The notes under the pieces were generated by a model, which worked only from the letters and a program-made list of their open reading frames with translations, was not told where the DNA came from and made no database searches. This document shows, in pieces, positions 1-7,490 of a stretch of 64,000 bases of DNA (the first letter of the stretch is position 1; each line of letters begins with the position of its first letter). The stretch comes from Leptospira sp. WS60.C2 (GTDB lineage: Bacteria; Spirochaetota; Leptospiria; Leptospirales; Leptospiraceae), in NCBI RefSeq assembly GCF_040833955.1, contig NZ_CP162133.1, positions 3,107,501 through 3,171,500 on the forward strand, read 5' to 3'. Position numbers and translations under genes: made by a program.

Positions 1-367
1 CGTATTCTTGGATTTTGTAGCCATCTTGATGACAATGTACAGCCGCATAACACTGACACTCGTTTGTTGTCGTGATTTTTAAAGCATTAGCTTCTTCAAA
101 CAAATCTAAATAACCAATCCTCCATCCATATCGACTTAAAAGGAGTGGGATGACACTTCGATAAGCTTTATGGGCATCCACTGAACTTGGACTGAGGCCA
201 TGTAAATTGACAAACATTTTAAATTGGGTTCCTTTTGGGAGCGTTTGAAATACATCTTGCAGTTCCTGTTCCCACTCGATGACATCTGATACTGTGACAG
301 GTCCAGTCAATCGAGTGATGATTAAACTTTCGTTTTGTTCCCATTTTGTATAAAATTCGACATTCAT
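1..367 (-). CDS. Hypothetical protein, C-terminus cut by window edge
   Basis: The reading frame opens with ATG at 367 and runs without a stop for 122 codons to the left edge, so the C-terminus lies outside the window. The visible part begins MNVEFYTKWEQNESL and continues with an alternating sheet/helix pattern (LIITRLTGPVTVSDV, then KMFVNLHGLSPSS), which resembles small STAS-like or SpoIIAA-like folds. That likeness is an impression of the pattern, not a recognised motif. There is no signal peptide or membrane segment. It follows the DUF3147 gene on the same strand after about 60 bp of very AT-rich DNA. Function not recognised. Confidence 0.6.
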   Translation of the reverse strand, partial: MNVEFYTKWEQNESLIITRLTGPVTVSDVIEWEQELQDVFQTLPKGTQFKMFVNLHGLSPSSVDAHKAYRSVIPLLLSRYGWRIGYLDLFEEANALKITTTNECQCYAAVHCHQDGYKIQEY

Positions 368-427
368 AATAATTAGACAAAATGATAAGTTTTTTCATTT
401 TATAAAACTTAATGAAAATCAAAAGTT

Positions 428-781
428 TTAATCAAATAAATGAATTCCAAAACGACTCAAAATCATTTGGAACAGATAAAATAAAAATATTGTCAATAAA
501 ATACTTACAAATAATGATATCCAGAATCCAATCCATTGATTGAGTCTAGGAAATACTAAAAACATTGGTAAAGTAGGAATCACAAACCAAAAAGTATAAT
601 AGGCATGATTCGATATCTTATCATTAGCTACATTTTCCATTTTCAACCAAACAAGCGTTAAAATTGATACAAAAGGAAGAGATGCAATCAAACTTCCTAA
701 CCGATCATTTCGTTTGGCAACTTCGGAAATGAAGACAACAAGAGCTGCCGTAACTGCGTATTTAAAAATTAGATATACCAT
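428..781 (-). CDS. DUF3147 family small membrane protein (copy 1)
   Basis: A 117-residue protein with about four hydrophobic segments. It starts MVYLIFKYAVTAALVV and carries the KRNDRLGSLIASLP stretch that I associate with the DUF3147 inner-membrane family. The function of the family is unknown to me. A second, clearly related copy of the same length lies at 1387-1740, with a DUF1801 gene between them. All three genes are on the minus strand and closely spaced, so they may be co-transcribed. The ATG start is shared by both paralogues, which supports it. The ends differ only slightly (SRFGIHLFD here, SRFGIQLFP in copy 2). Confidence 0.85.
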   Translation of the reverse strand: MVYLIFKYAVTAALVVFISEVAKRNDRLGSLIASLPFVSILTLVWLKMENVANDKISNHAYYTFWFVIPTLPMFLVFPRLNQWIGFWISLFVSILLTIFLFYLFQMILSRFGIHLFD

Positions 782-790
782 TGCTTTCCT

Positions 791-1318
791 CTACTCTCGT
801 GGAACTATAGATTTCTTTCGCGAAGCCACTTTTTTCGTGGCCCGCTTTCTTAATTTAGCTTTCTTCGAATTTTTTTTGAGACGATTTGATTCATATAAGT
901 TGATCCACTCTGTAGGACTCATCTTCGATACAAGTTCACCGAGGAGTTTCCAAGGAATGTCTTCTAACTTCCGAAAACGAATGCAACTTTTCCCCATATC
1001 CAATTTGGATGAGGAATGTTTTGGATATTCGGTTTGGAACCATTTGAGTAATTTTGGATCGGAATAGATTCCCATATGGTAAAGGGCAAGTCCATTCTTT
1101 TGACAAGCGATATGGAGAAATGGTAACGCAAGTTCGGGTGTTACATGGTATCCAGCCGGATAAAGTTTTTTCGGAACCACATACGCGATCATATTATATT
1201 GAAAGGTCTCTTCAAAACCTTTGGGGAGATTTTTTTTGACCAAGTTTCGGAGTTTTAGAAATGAAACCTTTTGGTCCTCTGGTAAAGATTTGATGTAATC
1301 TTCGACTGTAGCAAACAT
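791..1318 (-). CDS. DUF1801 / YdhG-like domain protein
   Basis: A 175-residue soluble protein matching the DUF1801 (YdhG-like) fold. The N-terminus FATVEDYIKSLPEDQK is the usual opening, followed by the FEETFQYNMIAYVVP segment and a KLDMGKSCIRF strand. Relatives are annotated as iron chaperones (frataxin-like), but the role in spirochaetes is not established. The last 30 residues are a Lys/Arg-rich tail (KKNSKKAKLRKRATKK) that could bind nucleic acid or be a disordered extension; most family members known to me lack it. The gene sits 9 bp from the DUF3147 copy 1 gene and 68 bp from copy 2, all on the minus strand. Confidence 0.8.
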   Translation of the reverse strand: MFATVEDYIKSLPEDQKVSFLKLRNLVKKNLPKGFEETFQYNMIAYVVPKKLYPAGYHVTPELALPFLHIACQKNGLALYHMGIYSDPKLLKWFQTEYPKHSSSKLDMGKSCIRFRKLEDIPWKLLGELVSKMSPTEWINLYESNRLKKNSKKAKLRKRATKKVASRKKSIVPRE

Positions 1319-1386
1319 AACTATATCCTTCTATTTCTCTTACTTTGAATCTGAATGTTTACGACTCTGGTTTTCCATTAGGTTAC

Positions 1387-1740
1387 TCAAGGAAACAATT
1401 GAATCCCAAAACGACTTAATAGGATCTGAAACAGATAAAATAAGAGAATTGTCATTAAACTACTAAGAGTGAGTGCCATCCAAAATCCAAACATGGCATT
1501 CAATTTAGGAAACACCAAAAACATTGGCAAAGTGGGAATCACAAACCAAAAGGTATAATAGGCATGATTCGAAATTTTTTCTGCGGAAGCGGATTCCAAA
1601 TGCAACCAAATGAGCGTTAGAATCATAACCAAAGGAAGGGAAGCAATCAAACTTCCCAACCGATCATTTCGTTTTACAATTTCAGAGATAATGACAACCA
1701 GCGCTGCGGTGATTGCGTATTTAAAAATGATATAAACCAT
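1387..1740 (-). CDS. DUF3147 family small membrane protein (copy 2)
   Basis: A 117-residue multi-pass membrane protein, paralogous to the product of 428-781 over its full length. Shared blocks include the MVY-IFKYA-TAALVV opening, KRNDRLGSLIASLP, and the long segment around SNHAYYTFWFVIPTLP. The DNA of the two copies is also visibly similar, which suggests a fairly recent local duplication around the intervening DUF1801 gene. Function unknown. The start codon aligns with that of copy 1. Confidence 0.85.
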   Translation of the reverse strand: MVYIIFKYAITAALVVIISEIVKRNDRLGSLIASLPLVMILTLIWLHLESASAEKISNHAYYTFWFVIPTLPMFLVFPKLNAMFGFWMALTLSSLMTILLFYLFQILLSRFGIQLFP

Positions 1741-1765
1741 GATCTTACCTGATTTTGGTTAGAAT

Positions 1766-2539
1766 CTATTTTCGAAAAACATGATTGAAGTGAAAGTCCA
1801 GAAACTCTTTTGAAGGTAAAAATTTATCAGGCAAATTTATAGTTTGATTTTCATACCGTTTAAACATATCTAGATAAGCATTGTCATTTATATAATCATT
1901 TAGAGAATCAGATATTTTGATTTTAAAATCAGGAGTTATCGTTATAAAACCTTTATCGAAAGCACTATCATGGAGAGAATTTAAACATAGTCCATTGCGA
2001 GGATTAATGCGATTTTTCTCGTCTCTACTCCAAGGAACTATATGACTCGCAACTAATAATTCAGGAACAGACAAACCTGTGATACAGCATTTTAAATCAT
2101 AAGATGAAAGTACTGCACTTCGAAAAAATGATTGATTAATTCTTGATTTAATGACTACTTCTTTCTCCTTCCCAAGAGGAATGATTTCCAAATCTTCAGC
2201 AATACTATCTTCAATCGTCCTATTTTGATATTTTGCTATGAGTAATTCACTTTCATAAGCTAAGCTTTCCCAATTCTCATTAAATTCATTCCAAATAATC
2301 TCATCAAGTTTACTTCCATTTCCTAGCCCAACTATCCCTCTCATTCTTAAATTCGGATCTAATCTTCCAAAATTTCCGATTTTCATATTCAAAGCGGAAG
2401 GAGAGCGACCGATTATTTTTGCATATTTGATTATAATCGGGTTACTTTTACTGCTTTTATTAAACGGAATTTTGCAGTATACATTGAAAGCAATAATCGT
2501 CTCTTCTCTTGTCCAATGATTACTCTTTTCCAATTTCAA
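1766..2539 (-). CDS. HNH endonuclease with C-terminal HNH domain
   Basis: A 257-residue protein. The C-terminal half carries an HNH nuclease core: a CC pair (KCCITGL) near residue 150, then ASHIVPWS with the catalytic His, then NGLCLNSLHDSAFDKG with the Asn and His that complete the metal site. The N-terminal half begins WTREETIIAFNVYCKIPF and includes a GRSPSALNMKIGNFGRLDP segment, as in a group of restriction-associated HNH proteins; it may be a DNA-recognition part. The start is TTG at 2539, inside the upstream small gene (20-bp overlap), which suggests translational coupling. The gene is noticeably more AT-rich than its neighbours and may have been acquired horizontally. It could be a stand-alone restriction enzyme or a selfish nuclease. 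Confidence 0.8.
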   Translation of the reverse strand: MKLEKSNHWTREETIIAFNVYCKIPFNKSSKSNPIIIKYAKIIGRSPSALNMKIGNFGRLDPNLRMRGIVGLGNGSKLDEIIWNEFNENWESLAYESELLIAKYQNRTIEDSIAEDLEIIPLGKEKEVVIKSRINQSFFRSAVLSSYDLKCCITGLSVPELLVASHIVPWSRDEKNRINPRNGLCLNSLHDSAFDKGFITITPDFKIKISDSLNDYINDNAYLDMFKRYENQTINLPDKFLPSKEFLDFHFNHVFRK

Positions 2540-2732
2540 CTACCTTTAGTGTTGGTACCGAATAGTCTTTTAAGATACCATCAAGTAATTCTTTTGTTAT
2601 ATCAGAACTGCCTGCAAGAATCGTTTGAAAAACTTCGATTCTATCATCATTTGTCAGGGAATTCAGTCTCTCATCATCCCTAAAAAATAACATAAAATCT
2701 TCTCTTGTAAATTCCTTGTTGTTCTTCTTCAT
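2520..2732 (-). CDS. Small acidic protein coupled to the HNH nuclease
   Basis: A 70-residue protein starting MKKNNKEFTREDFMLFFRDD. The ATG at 2732 is chosen because a strong GAGGAG ribosome site lies 7 bases upstream; a TTG two codons earlier is less likely. The product is rich in acidic residues, predicted mostly helical, and without a signal peptide. Its 3' end overlaps the HNH nuclease start by 20 bp, so the two should be translated together. It may be a partner, inhibitor or DNA-binding helper of the nuclease. That is inference from position only; the family is not recognised. Confidence 0.65.
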   Translation of the reverse strand: MKKNNKEFTREDFMLFFRDDERLNSLTNDDRIEVFQTILAGSSDITKELLDGILKDYSVPTLKVVEIGKE

Positions 2733-2762
2733 ATCCAAACTCCTCTTATTTTTTTACGTTTC

Positions 2763-2873
2763 CCCTCGCGCCAGCGATTGCAGCGGAAATCCTTTCCCGT
2801 TAGGGAAAGATTGGAGCAAAAAGCGCGGTCGTGCCAGGAAAAATTTTGATTCGCATAACAAGTTCGAGGCGCC
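2763..2873 (-). repeat. Dispersed structured repeat, copy A
   Basis: About 110 bp of intergenic DNA closely similar, in inverse orientation, to 21514-21622 and more shortly to 40173-40242. Read on the minus strand it runs from GGCGCCTCGAAC to CGCTGGCGCG. It contains a hairpin CTTTCCC-TAAC-GGGAAAG whose arms differ from the other copies by compensating changes. It lies between the small HNH-coupled gene and loa22. Confidence 0.75.
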
Positions 2874-2921
2874 CAAAATCTTCACAAACCAATTCAATTG
2901 ATCCCAACCCATTTCCTAGGT

Positions 2922-2948
2922 ATAAAAAAACCCACCATTTGGTGGGCT
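2922..2948 (-). terminator. Rho-independent terminator of loa22
   Basis: On the minus strand a GCCCACC-AAAT-GGTGGG hairpin (2931-2946) is followed by seven T residues. It lies about 40 bp after the loa22 stop codon and fits a strong intrinsic terminator. Confidence 0.85.
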
Positions 2949-2988
2949 TCATATAGAGAATGGTTCTCTTAGTATTTTTTAGTTTTCG

Positions 2989-3558
2989 TTATTTAGAAAC
3001 AACTTGGAAAGTCACACGACGGTTGATCGCATCTTTTTCATCAAAACCAGAAATTGGTTTAGAAGATCCAGCTGCTTTTGTCACGATTCTTTCTGCAGGG
3101 ATCCCTTGTTTCACAAGAGCCGCTTTTACAGCATCAGAACGAATTTGTGAGTAGTATCCGTTTCCTTTTTTAGAACCTTCTGCTTCTTCTGGTCCAGATG
3201 CATCAGCATGTCCAGTGATTTCGATTGCATAACTGTCAGGAAGTTTTGCAAGAGCGTCTTTGATATAAGCAACATTGTCTTTTGCCCAAGTTTTGAAATC
3301 TTCTGCTTGGATGTCTGCTTGTTTGTAGCTAAATCCTCTGCGACGAACGCCATCTGGGTAACGGTAGTCTTTGAGTGCTACGTTGATTTCGTCCAAAAGA
3401 GCTCCGTTGAGATCTCTGGAAGAAACTCCCGTTTTGTTCTCCGTAGTTGTGGACGTTGTTTCTTTTGGAGTTTCTTTTTCTTCAGAAGACGAACAATTCG
3501 TGAATGAAATAGAAAGACCTACGAGGAGGATGAGGCTTAAAAAAAATCCTTTTTTCAT
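2989..3558 (-). CDS. loa22: OmpA-family outer membrane lipoprotein Loa22
   Basis: A 189-residue lipoprotein. Residues 1-22 form a lipoprotein signal ending FTNC, with Cys22 as the likely lipidated residue. A low-complexity Ser/Thr/Glu linker follows, and then a region with RYPDGVRRRGFSYKQAD that matches my memory of leptospiral Loa22. The C-terminal 100 residues form an OmpA-like peptidoglycan-binding domain, with ITGHADASGPEEAEG, the SDAVKAALVKQGIPAERI segment and a final NRRVTFQ. Loa22 is surface-associated and needed for full virulence in L. interrogans, but orthologues also occur in harmless species, so presence here does not imply pathogenicity. The gene stands alone with its own promoter-like sequence and terminator. 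Confidence 0.92.
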   Translation of the reverse strand: MKKGFFLSLILLVGLSISFTNCSSSEEKETPKETTSTTTENKTGVSSRDLNGALLDEINVALKDYRYPDGVRRRGFSYKQADIQAEDFKTWAKDNVAYIKDALAKLPDSYAIEITGHADASGPEEAEGSKKGNGYYSQIRSDAVKAALVKQGIPAERIVTKAAGSSKPISGFDEKDAINRRVTFQVVSK

Positions 3559-3582
3559 CAGTTGACCTACCTTAATGTTTCC

Positions 3583-3611
3583 ATAGTTTAGTTCTTTTCA
3601 TTAGATAACAA
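3583..3611 (-). promoter_or_regulatory. Candidate sigma70-type promoter of loa22
   Basis: On the minus strand a TTGTTA hexamer (3606-3611) and an AACTAT hexamer (3583-3588) are separated by 17 bp. The second hexamer ends about 25 bp before the loa22 ATG, and a TAAGGTAGG-like ribosome site lies between. The -10 box is only a partial match to consensus. Confidence 0.35.
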
Positions 3612-3617
3612 CCGAAA

Positions 3618-4556
3618 ATGCAAATATTTGTAACTGTTTCCGAAGATTATGACCAAAGTCGCTTAGACGTTTTCCTAAAAGACAACGCAGGAGACGATCT
3701 TAGCCGTTCTACCGTTCAAAAATGGATCGATTCTGGCTTTGTAACCAACAAAACAAAGGACCAAGTTGTCCATAAAAACGGCTATAAGGTGACCTTGGGA
3801 GAAGAGTATGTGGTGGATGTCATCGCAAGACCACCTTCTCGTTTGGAACCCATCCCGATGGATATCCCTGTTTTGTATGACGAAGAAGAGTTTATGGTAA
3901 TCCATAAAAAAGCGGGGATCGCTTGCCACAGTGGGCCTGGGGATGATTCGCCTTCTCTTGTGAATGGACTCCTCCATCAGTTTAAGAACTTATCTGGCAC
4001 TGGTGGTGAACGCCGTCCAGGAATCGTACATCGGTTGGACAAACCCACAGAAGGGGTTCTCATCATTGCTAAAACCGACAGAGCGCATGCCGCTTTGTCG
4101 AAACTCTTCCAAGATCGTCTTGTGGAGAAAACGTACTATTCTTGGGTGTTACAAGCACCCGTGGAAGCAGAAGGAACGATCAACCTTCCCATTGGTCGTC
4201 ACCCAGTAGAACGAGTCAAGATGTGTGTCAGGGAAGATGGACGAATGGCCATCACCCATTACAGAACAGAAAAAATTGTGCAAACGCAAACTGGCAGAAA
4301 GTTTAGTTTGATGAAACTAGGACTTGAGACAGGTCGTACCCATCAAATCCGTGTTCACATGTCTAAAATTGGATGCCCAGTGGTTGGGGACAGTTTGTAC
4401 TCGAGATCAGCAAAAGACTACACACAGTATGGACTTCTTCTCTTTGCCAAAAAATTAGATTTCCCTCATCCCTTTTTACCAGACAAACGCATCGTAGTGG
4501 AACTTGAGTTTCCCGAACGATTCAAGATCTTTGAACGCAAATGCCCTAGTTACTAA
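3618..4556 (+). CDS. RluA/RluD-family RNA pseudouridine synthase
   Basis: A 312-residue enzyme that converts uridine to pseudouridine in rRNA or tRNA. An S4 RNA-binding domain spans roughly residues 15-70 (RLDVFLKDN, then RSTVQKWIDSGFV). The catalytic domain follows, with the signature GIVHRLDKPTEG; Asp141 in HRLD is the predicted nucleophile. The usual Ser after Thr in this motif is Glu here. A second family motif, LETGRTHQIRVHMS, is intact. Length is typical for RluD. The start at 3618 is an ATG without a clear ribosome site, and it lies just beyond the loa22 promoter on the opposite strand. Which uridine is modified cannot be read from sequence. Confidence 0.9.
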   Translation: MQIFVTVSEDYDQSRLDVFLKDNAGDDLSRSTVQKWIDSGFVTNKTKDQVVHKNGYKVTLGEEYVVDVIARPPSRLEPIPMDIPVLYDEEEFMVIHKKAGIACHSGPGDDSPSLVNGLLHQFKNLSGTGGERRPGIVHRLDKPTEGVLIIAKTDRAHAALSKLFQDRLVEKTYYSWVLQAPVEAEGTINLPIGRHPVERVKMCVREDGRMAITHYRTEKIVQTQTGRKFSLMKLGLETGRTHQIRVHMSKIGCPVVGDSLYSRSAKDYTQYGLLLFAKKLDFPHPFLPDKRIVVELEFPERFKIFERKCPSY

Positions 4557-4660
4557 GGTATCGGTAAGTGGAAATTGGAATTGGTAACGAATGATCAATT
4601 TGTATATGGATCACAAATTTAATTCATACAACATCGATTCCCTGTGGATGATTTGAAGCT

Positions 4661-6106
4661 GTGATACAATTGCGATTTCTAAAACCGATCCTCTTCCTTT
4701 TCATACTTTTTGCCAGCTTTCATCTGTTCTACGATGTTGTGTATGAAAACCATTTAGGTGAGGGAACAGACAGTGATGTTTTGTATCCCTATTTGTTTGC
4801 TAGGGATTTGTGGACAGGTGGATGGACGGCGGTTCGAGGGTGGAACCTTCCACCTTGCACCACTCTGTTTCCAGATCTGATCCTCAGCATTCTCACGTAT
4901 CCAATTTTCACTTCGGTTGATTCGCATCTCTTTGTTTTTGGATTCTTTGCTTTTTGTGCGCCATTTGCCTTTGCCAGATCTCTTGGATTGGCAAAACGAT
5001 TTTCGTATTTGGTGTCTCTTGGATTTTTACTGTTTGCAGGACTGGATCCAAACCAATTGGGTCAGTTCTTCTTTCCGAGTTTCCATGCGATGACATTCCT
5101 GTTTGCAACATGGACTTTGTATGAACTCGAACATTGGAATCCAAAACAAACCAAAGTTTGGATTCGTTTCCTTTTCCTCATGACCCTTGTTTGGATTTCT
5201 GAATATTGGTATTTTGTCAATATTGCTCCTTATCTCTTTTTTTTTGCAGTGGTTCGTTTGCGACGGCAAAGTGTAGATCCACTTAGTCTTTGTTTGGTTG
5301 GATTTTTTGCAGCAAAAGGAATTTCAAGGGGCTTTCTTTTGTTGGGCATCGGTATCATTGGAACAAACAATCTGAACCTTACGACAACGATAACATCTTC
5401 CTTTTCCCAATTATTTTCTCATCCAGATCGAATTTGGTATGGTCTCAAACTCTCCATTACCAACAATTCTTTGTTATCTGAATGGATGTATTGGTATTTG
5501 GTGATTGGCTGTATGTATCTCATTTTTTCGATGATCCAACAAAAGGGAAAAGATTTTTTTGTGGAACTCTTCCTCTTTCTTTCCCCATGCCTGACAGTCG
5601 TTTTTTTGTATCTCCTTCAAATTGAACCAAATATTCGTTATTTGTATTTTTTACCATTTGGAGTTTTTTATTTTTCCTTCCGAATTGTGGAGAGAATTCC
5701 ACTAGTTCGCTTTGGCATACCGATTGTCATTGTATTCGGATGTTTTTTATTTTATTTAGGAAAACATTCCGAACTGATGGCACAGATCAAAGTCGGAGAA
5801 GAAAAACGAAACCAAAGATTAGAATGTCTCTCCGAATTCGATCCAAACCTTCCTGGCGCCGCTACTTACTGGCCGATCAAATACAGTTATGCGTTCACAG
5901 AGAAACGATGGACTCTTGTACCATTCACAAACGAAGGAGTGTATTACCCTTGGGTGGCAAATACCTCTTGGGATGGAACTGATAAAGACCAAACCTTTGA
6001 CTCTTTCCGTTGGGGGATCACCGAATCCAAAACCAATTTGGAAATTTGGAAGGATGTTACCTTGGTAAAAGAATGTGCTGGTTGGTATTTTTTTCGAAGA
6101 AATTGA
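4661..6106 (+). CDS. Multi-pass membrane protein, possible GT-C type glycosyltransferase
   Basis: A 481-residue protein starting at GTG, with about ten hydrophobic segments across residues 5-380 and a soluble C-terminal domain of about 100 residues. The layout (first helix, then a loop with NHLGEGTDSDVLYPYLFARD, then many helices) is like GT-C glycosyltransferases of the outer leaflet, in which acidic residues of the first loop are catalytic. No diagnostic motif fixes a substrate. The gene is preceded by about 100 bp without an obvious terminator. A related-looking layout occurs in the protein at 33325-34596. Function inferred from topology only. Confidence 0.7.
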   Translation: MIQLRFLKPILFLFILFASFHLFYDVVYENHLGEGTDSDVLYPYLFARDLWTGGWTAVRGWNLPPCTTLFPDLILSILTYPIFTSVDSHLFVFGFFAFCAPFAFARSLGLAKRFSYLVSLGFLLFAGLDPNQLGQFFFPSFHAMTFLFATWTLYELEHWNPKQTKVWIRFLFLMTLVWISEYWYFVNIAPYLFFFAVVRLRRQSVDPLSLCLVGFFAAKGISRGFLLLGIGIIGTNNLNLTTTITSSFSQLFSHPDRIWYGLKLSITNNSLLSEWMYWYLVIGCMYLIFSMIQQKGKDFFVELFLFLSPCLTVVFLYLLQIEPNIRYLYFLPFGVFYFSFRIVERIPLVRFGIPIVIVFGCFLFYLGKHSELMAQIKVGEEKRNQRLECLSEFDPNLPGAATYWPIKYSYAFTEKRWTLVPFTNEGVYYPWVANTSWDGTDKDQTFDSFRWGITESKTNLEIWKDVTLVKECAGWYFFRRN

Positions 6107-6174
6107 CAAGTGCGAAAGGTTCTATTCGAGAATTGAATTGATTCTAGTTTTCCTTGGAAGAGTCTAGGCAAGTT

Positions 6175-6918
6175 ATGATAGAACTCCTTTCCGATCCCTC
6201 CCTTTGGCTAGCACTCCTCACCTTAACGGCATTGGAAATTGTGTTAGGCATCGACAATATCATTTTTATTTCGATCCTATCCTCACGATTGCCTAAAACC
6301 AAACAAAAACAAGCGAGGCAAATTGGATTGTTCTTAGCAATGGGAACTCGTATTTTATTACTCTTTTCCCTATCCTTCATTATGAAGCTCACAACACCAC
6401 TATTCACAATTTTAGAACAAGCAATCAGCGGAAGAGATCTCATCTTGATCTCAGGTGGTCTTTTTCTCATCGCAAAATCCACAACAGAAATCCATCACAA
6501 ACTGGAAGGTGATTCCACAACGAGCGAAGATTCAAAGAAACAAATTTCTTTTGCCCAAGTCATCTTACAAATTTTAATCTTGGATGTTGTGTTCTCGTTG
6601 GATTCTGTGATCACTGCTGTGGGGATGACAGACAAACTTGGTGTTATGATTACCGCTGTGGTTTTATCGGTTGGGTTTATGTTATTATCCAGTGGTAGTA
6701 TATCTGATTTTGTCGATAAACACCCAACCATCAAAATACTCGCACTAAGTTTTTTAATCCTCATCGGTGTGGCACTCTTGGGAGAAGGATTAGAACTTCA
6801 CATTCCGAAAGGATATATTTACTTTGCGATGTGTTTTTCTGTCATTGTTGAGTTTTTGAATATGAAACTTCGCACGAAAAGTACAAAACCAACTCCGCTC
6901 AGAGGAAAACCTCTATGA
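6175..6918 (+). CDS. TerC family integral membrane protein
   Basis: A 247-residue membrane protein with about seven helices. The signature ALEIVLGIDNIIFISIL near residue 20 and the later DVVFSLDSVITAVGM near residue 140 carry the conserved acidic residues of the TerC family. Relatives include tellurium-resistance TerC and metal-related Alx-type proteins; export or insertion of metal ions is proposed for several of them. I place the start at ATG 6175, giving MIELLSDPSLWLALL as usual for the family, rather than a TTG 21 bp upstream. The last bases overlap the next gene in an ATGA arrangement, so both are likely one operon. Confidence 0.9.
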   Translation: MIELLSDPSLWLALLTLTALEIVLGIDNIIFISILSSRLPKTKQKQARQIGLFLAMGTRILLLFSLSFIMKLTTPLFTILEQAISGRDLILISGGLFLIAKSTTEIHHKLEGDSTTSEDSKKQISFAQVILQILILDVVFSLDSVITAVGMTDKLGVMITAVVLSVGFMLLSSGSISDFVDKHPTIKILALSFLILIGVALLGEGLELHIPKGYIYFAMCFSVIVEFLNMKLRTKSTKPTPLRGKPL

Positions 6919-7490
6919 ATCGAAAAGAATTCATCAAACGTACTGCCATGACCGTCGGATTCGCACAACTTCCGTTACTTGGTCAATCAAATGACGGAAA
7001 AGAGATCGAAAACCAATCAAAGGATGGAAATGTTTCCCCTTGGCTGGAAGTAGAAGAACTAAAAGACTACAAAGTTTTAGTCTCCAAATTGCTTACAAAA
7101 CCAAGTGACTTACGTTTAGAGGGTAATTGGTCCTTTGGAAAAGTTTTGTCTCATTGTGCACAAAGTATCGAATTCTCGCTTTCTGGGTATCCAGAGATGA
7201 AATCGTCTCTCTTTCGTGGTTCCGTAGGTAAAATTGCGTTTTCGGTTTTTGCGTTTAAAAACAAAATGAACCACGGTTTAGAAGAACCAATTCCAGGCGC
7301 ACAGGATATCGACAATCAAACAGAAATGAAAGTGGGCGCCAAACGTCTTTTATACGCGATAGAACTGTTCTCAAAAGCGGAAGAAACCTCCCTACGCCCC
7401 CATTTTGCCTATGGAGAATTGACAAAAGAAGAATATGATTTGGCACACACTCTCCATATCAAAAATCACATGGAGCGCCTGTTACACTAA
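6915..7490 (+). CDS. DUF1569 family protein with N-terminal export-like segment
   Basis: A 191-residue protein. The core from about residue 45 matches the DUF1569 / DinB-like helical family, with NWSFGKVLSHCAQSIEFSL and a C-terminal HTLHIKNHMERLL; the His residues in these segments are those that would bind a metal. The N-terminus (MNRKEFIKRTAMTVGFAQLPLLG) resembles a Tat-type leader but has a single Arg followed by Lys rather than twin Arg, so export is uncertain. Its ATG overlaps the terC stop (ATGA), indicating coupled translation. The 3' end overlaps the convergent kinase gene by 9 bp. Confidence 0.8.
   Translation: MNRKEFIKRTAMTVGFAQLPLLGQSNDGKEIENQSKDGNVSPWLEVEELKDYKVLVSKLLTKPSDLRLEGNWSFGKVLSHCAQSIEFSLSGYPEMKSSLFRGSVGKIAFSVFAFKNKMNHGLEEPIPGAQDIDNQTEMKVGAKRLLYAIELFSKAEETSLRPHFAYGELTKEEYDLAHTLHIKNHMERLLH

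Noticed and set aside
714..1067. Plus-strand frames opposite the DUF3147 and DUF1801 genes
   Set aside because: They are mirror frames of genes with clear family patterns on the minus strand.
6154..6174. Upstream TTG start for terC
   Set aside because: The family begins at the internal ATG, and the seven extra residues lack support.
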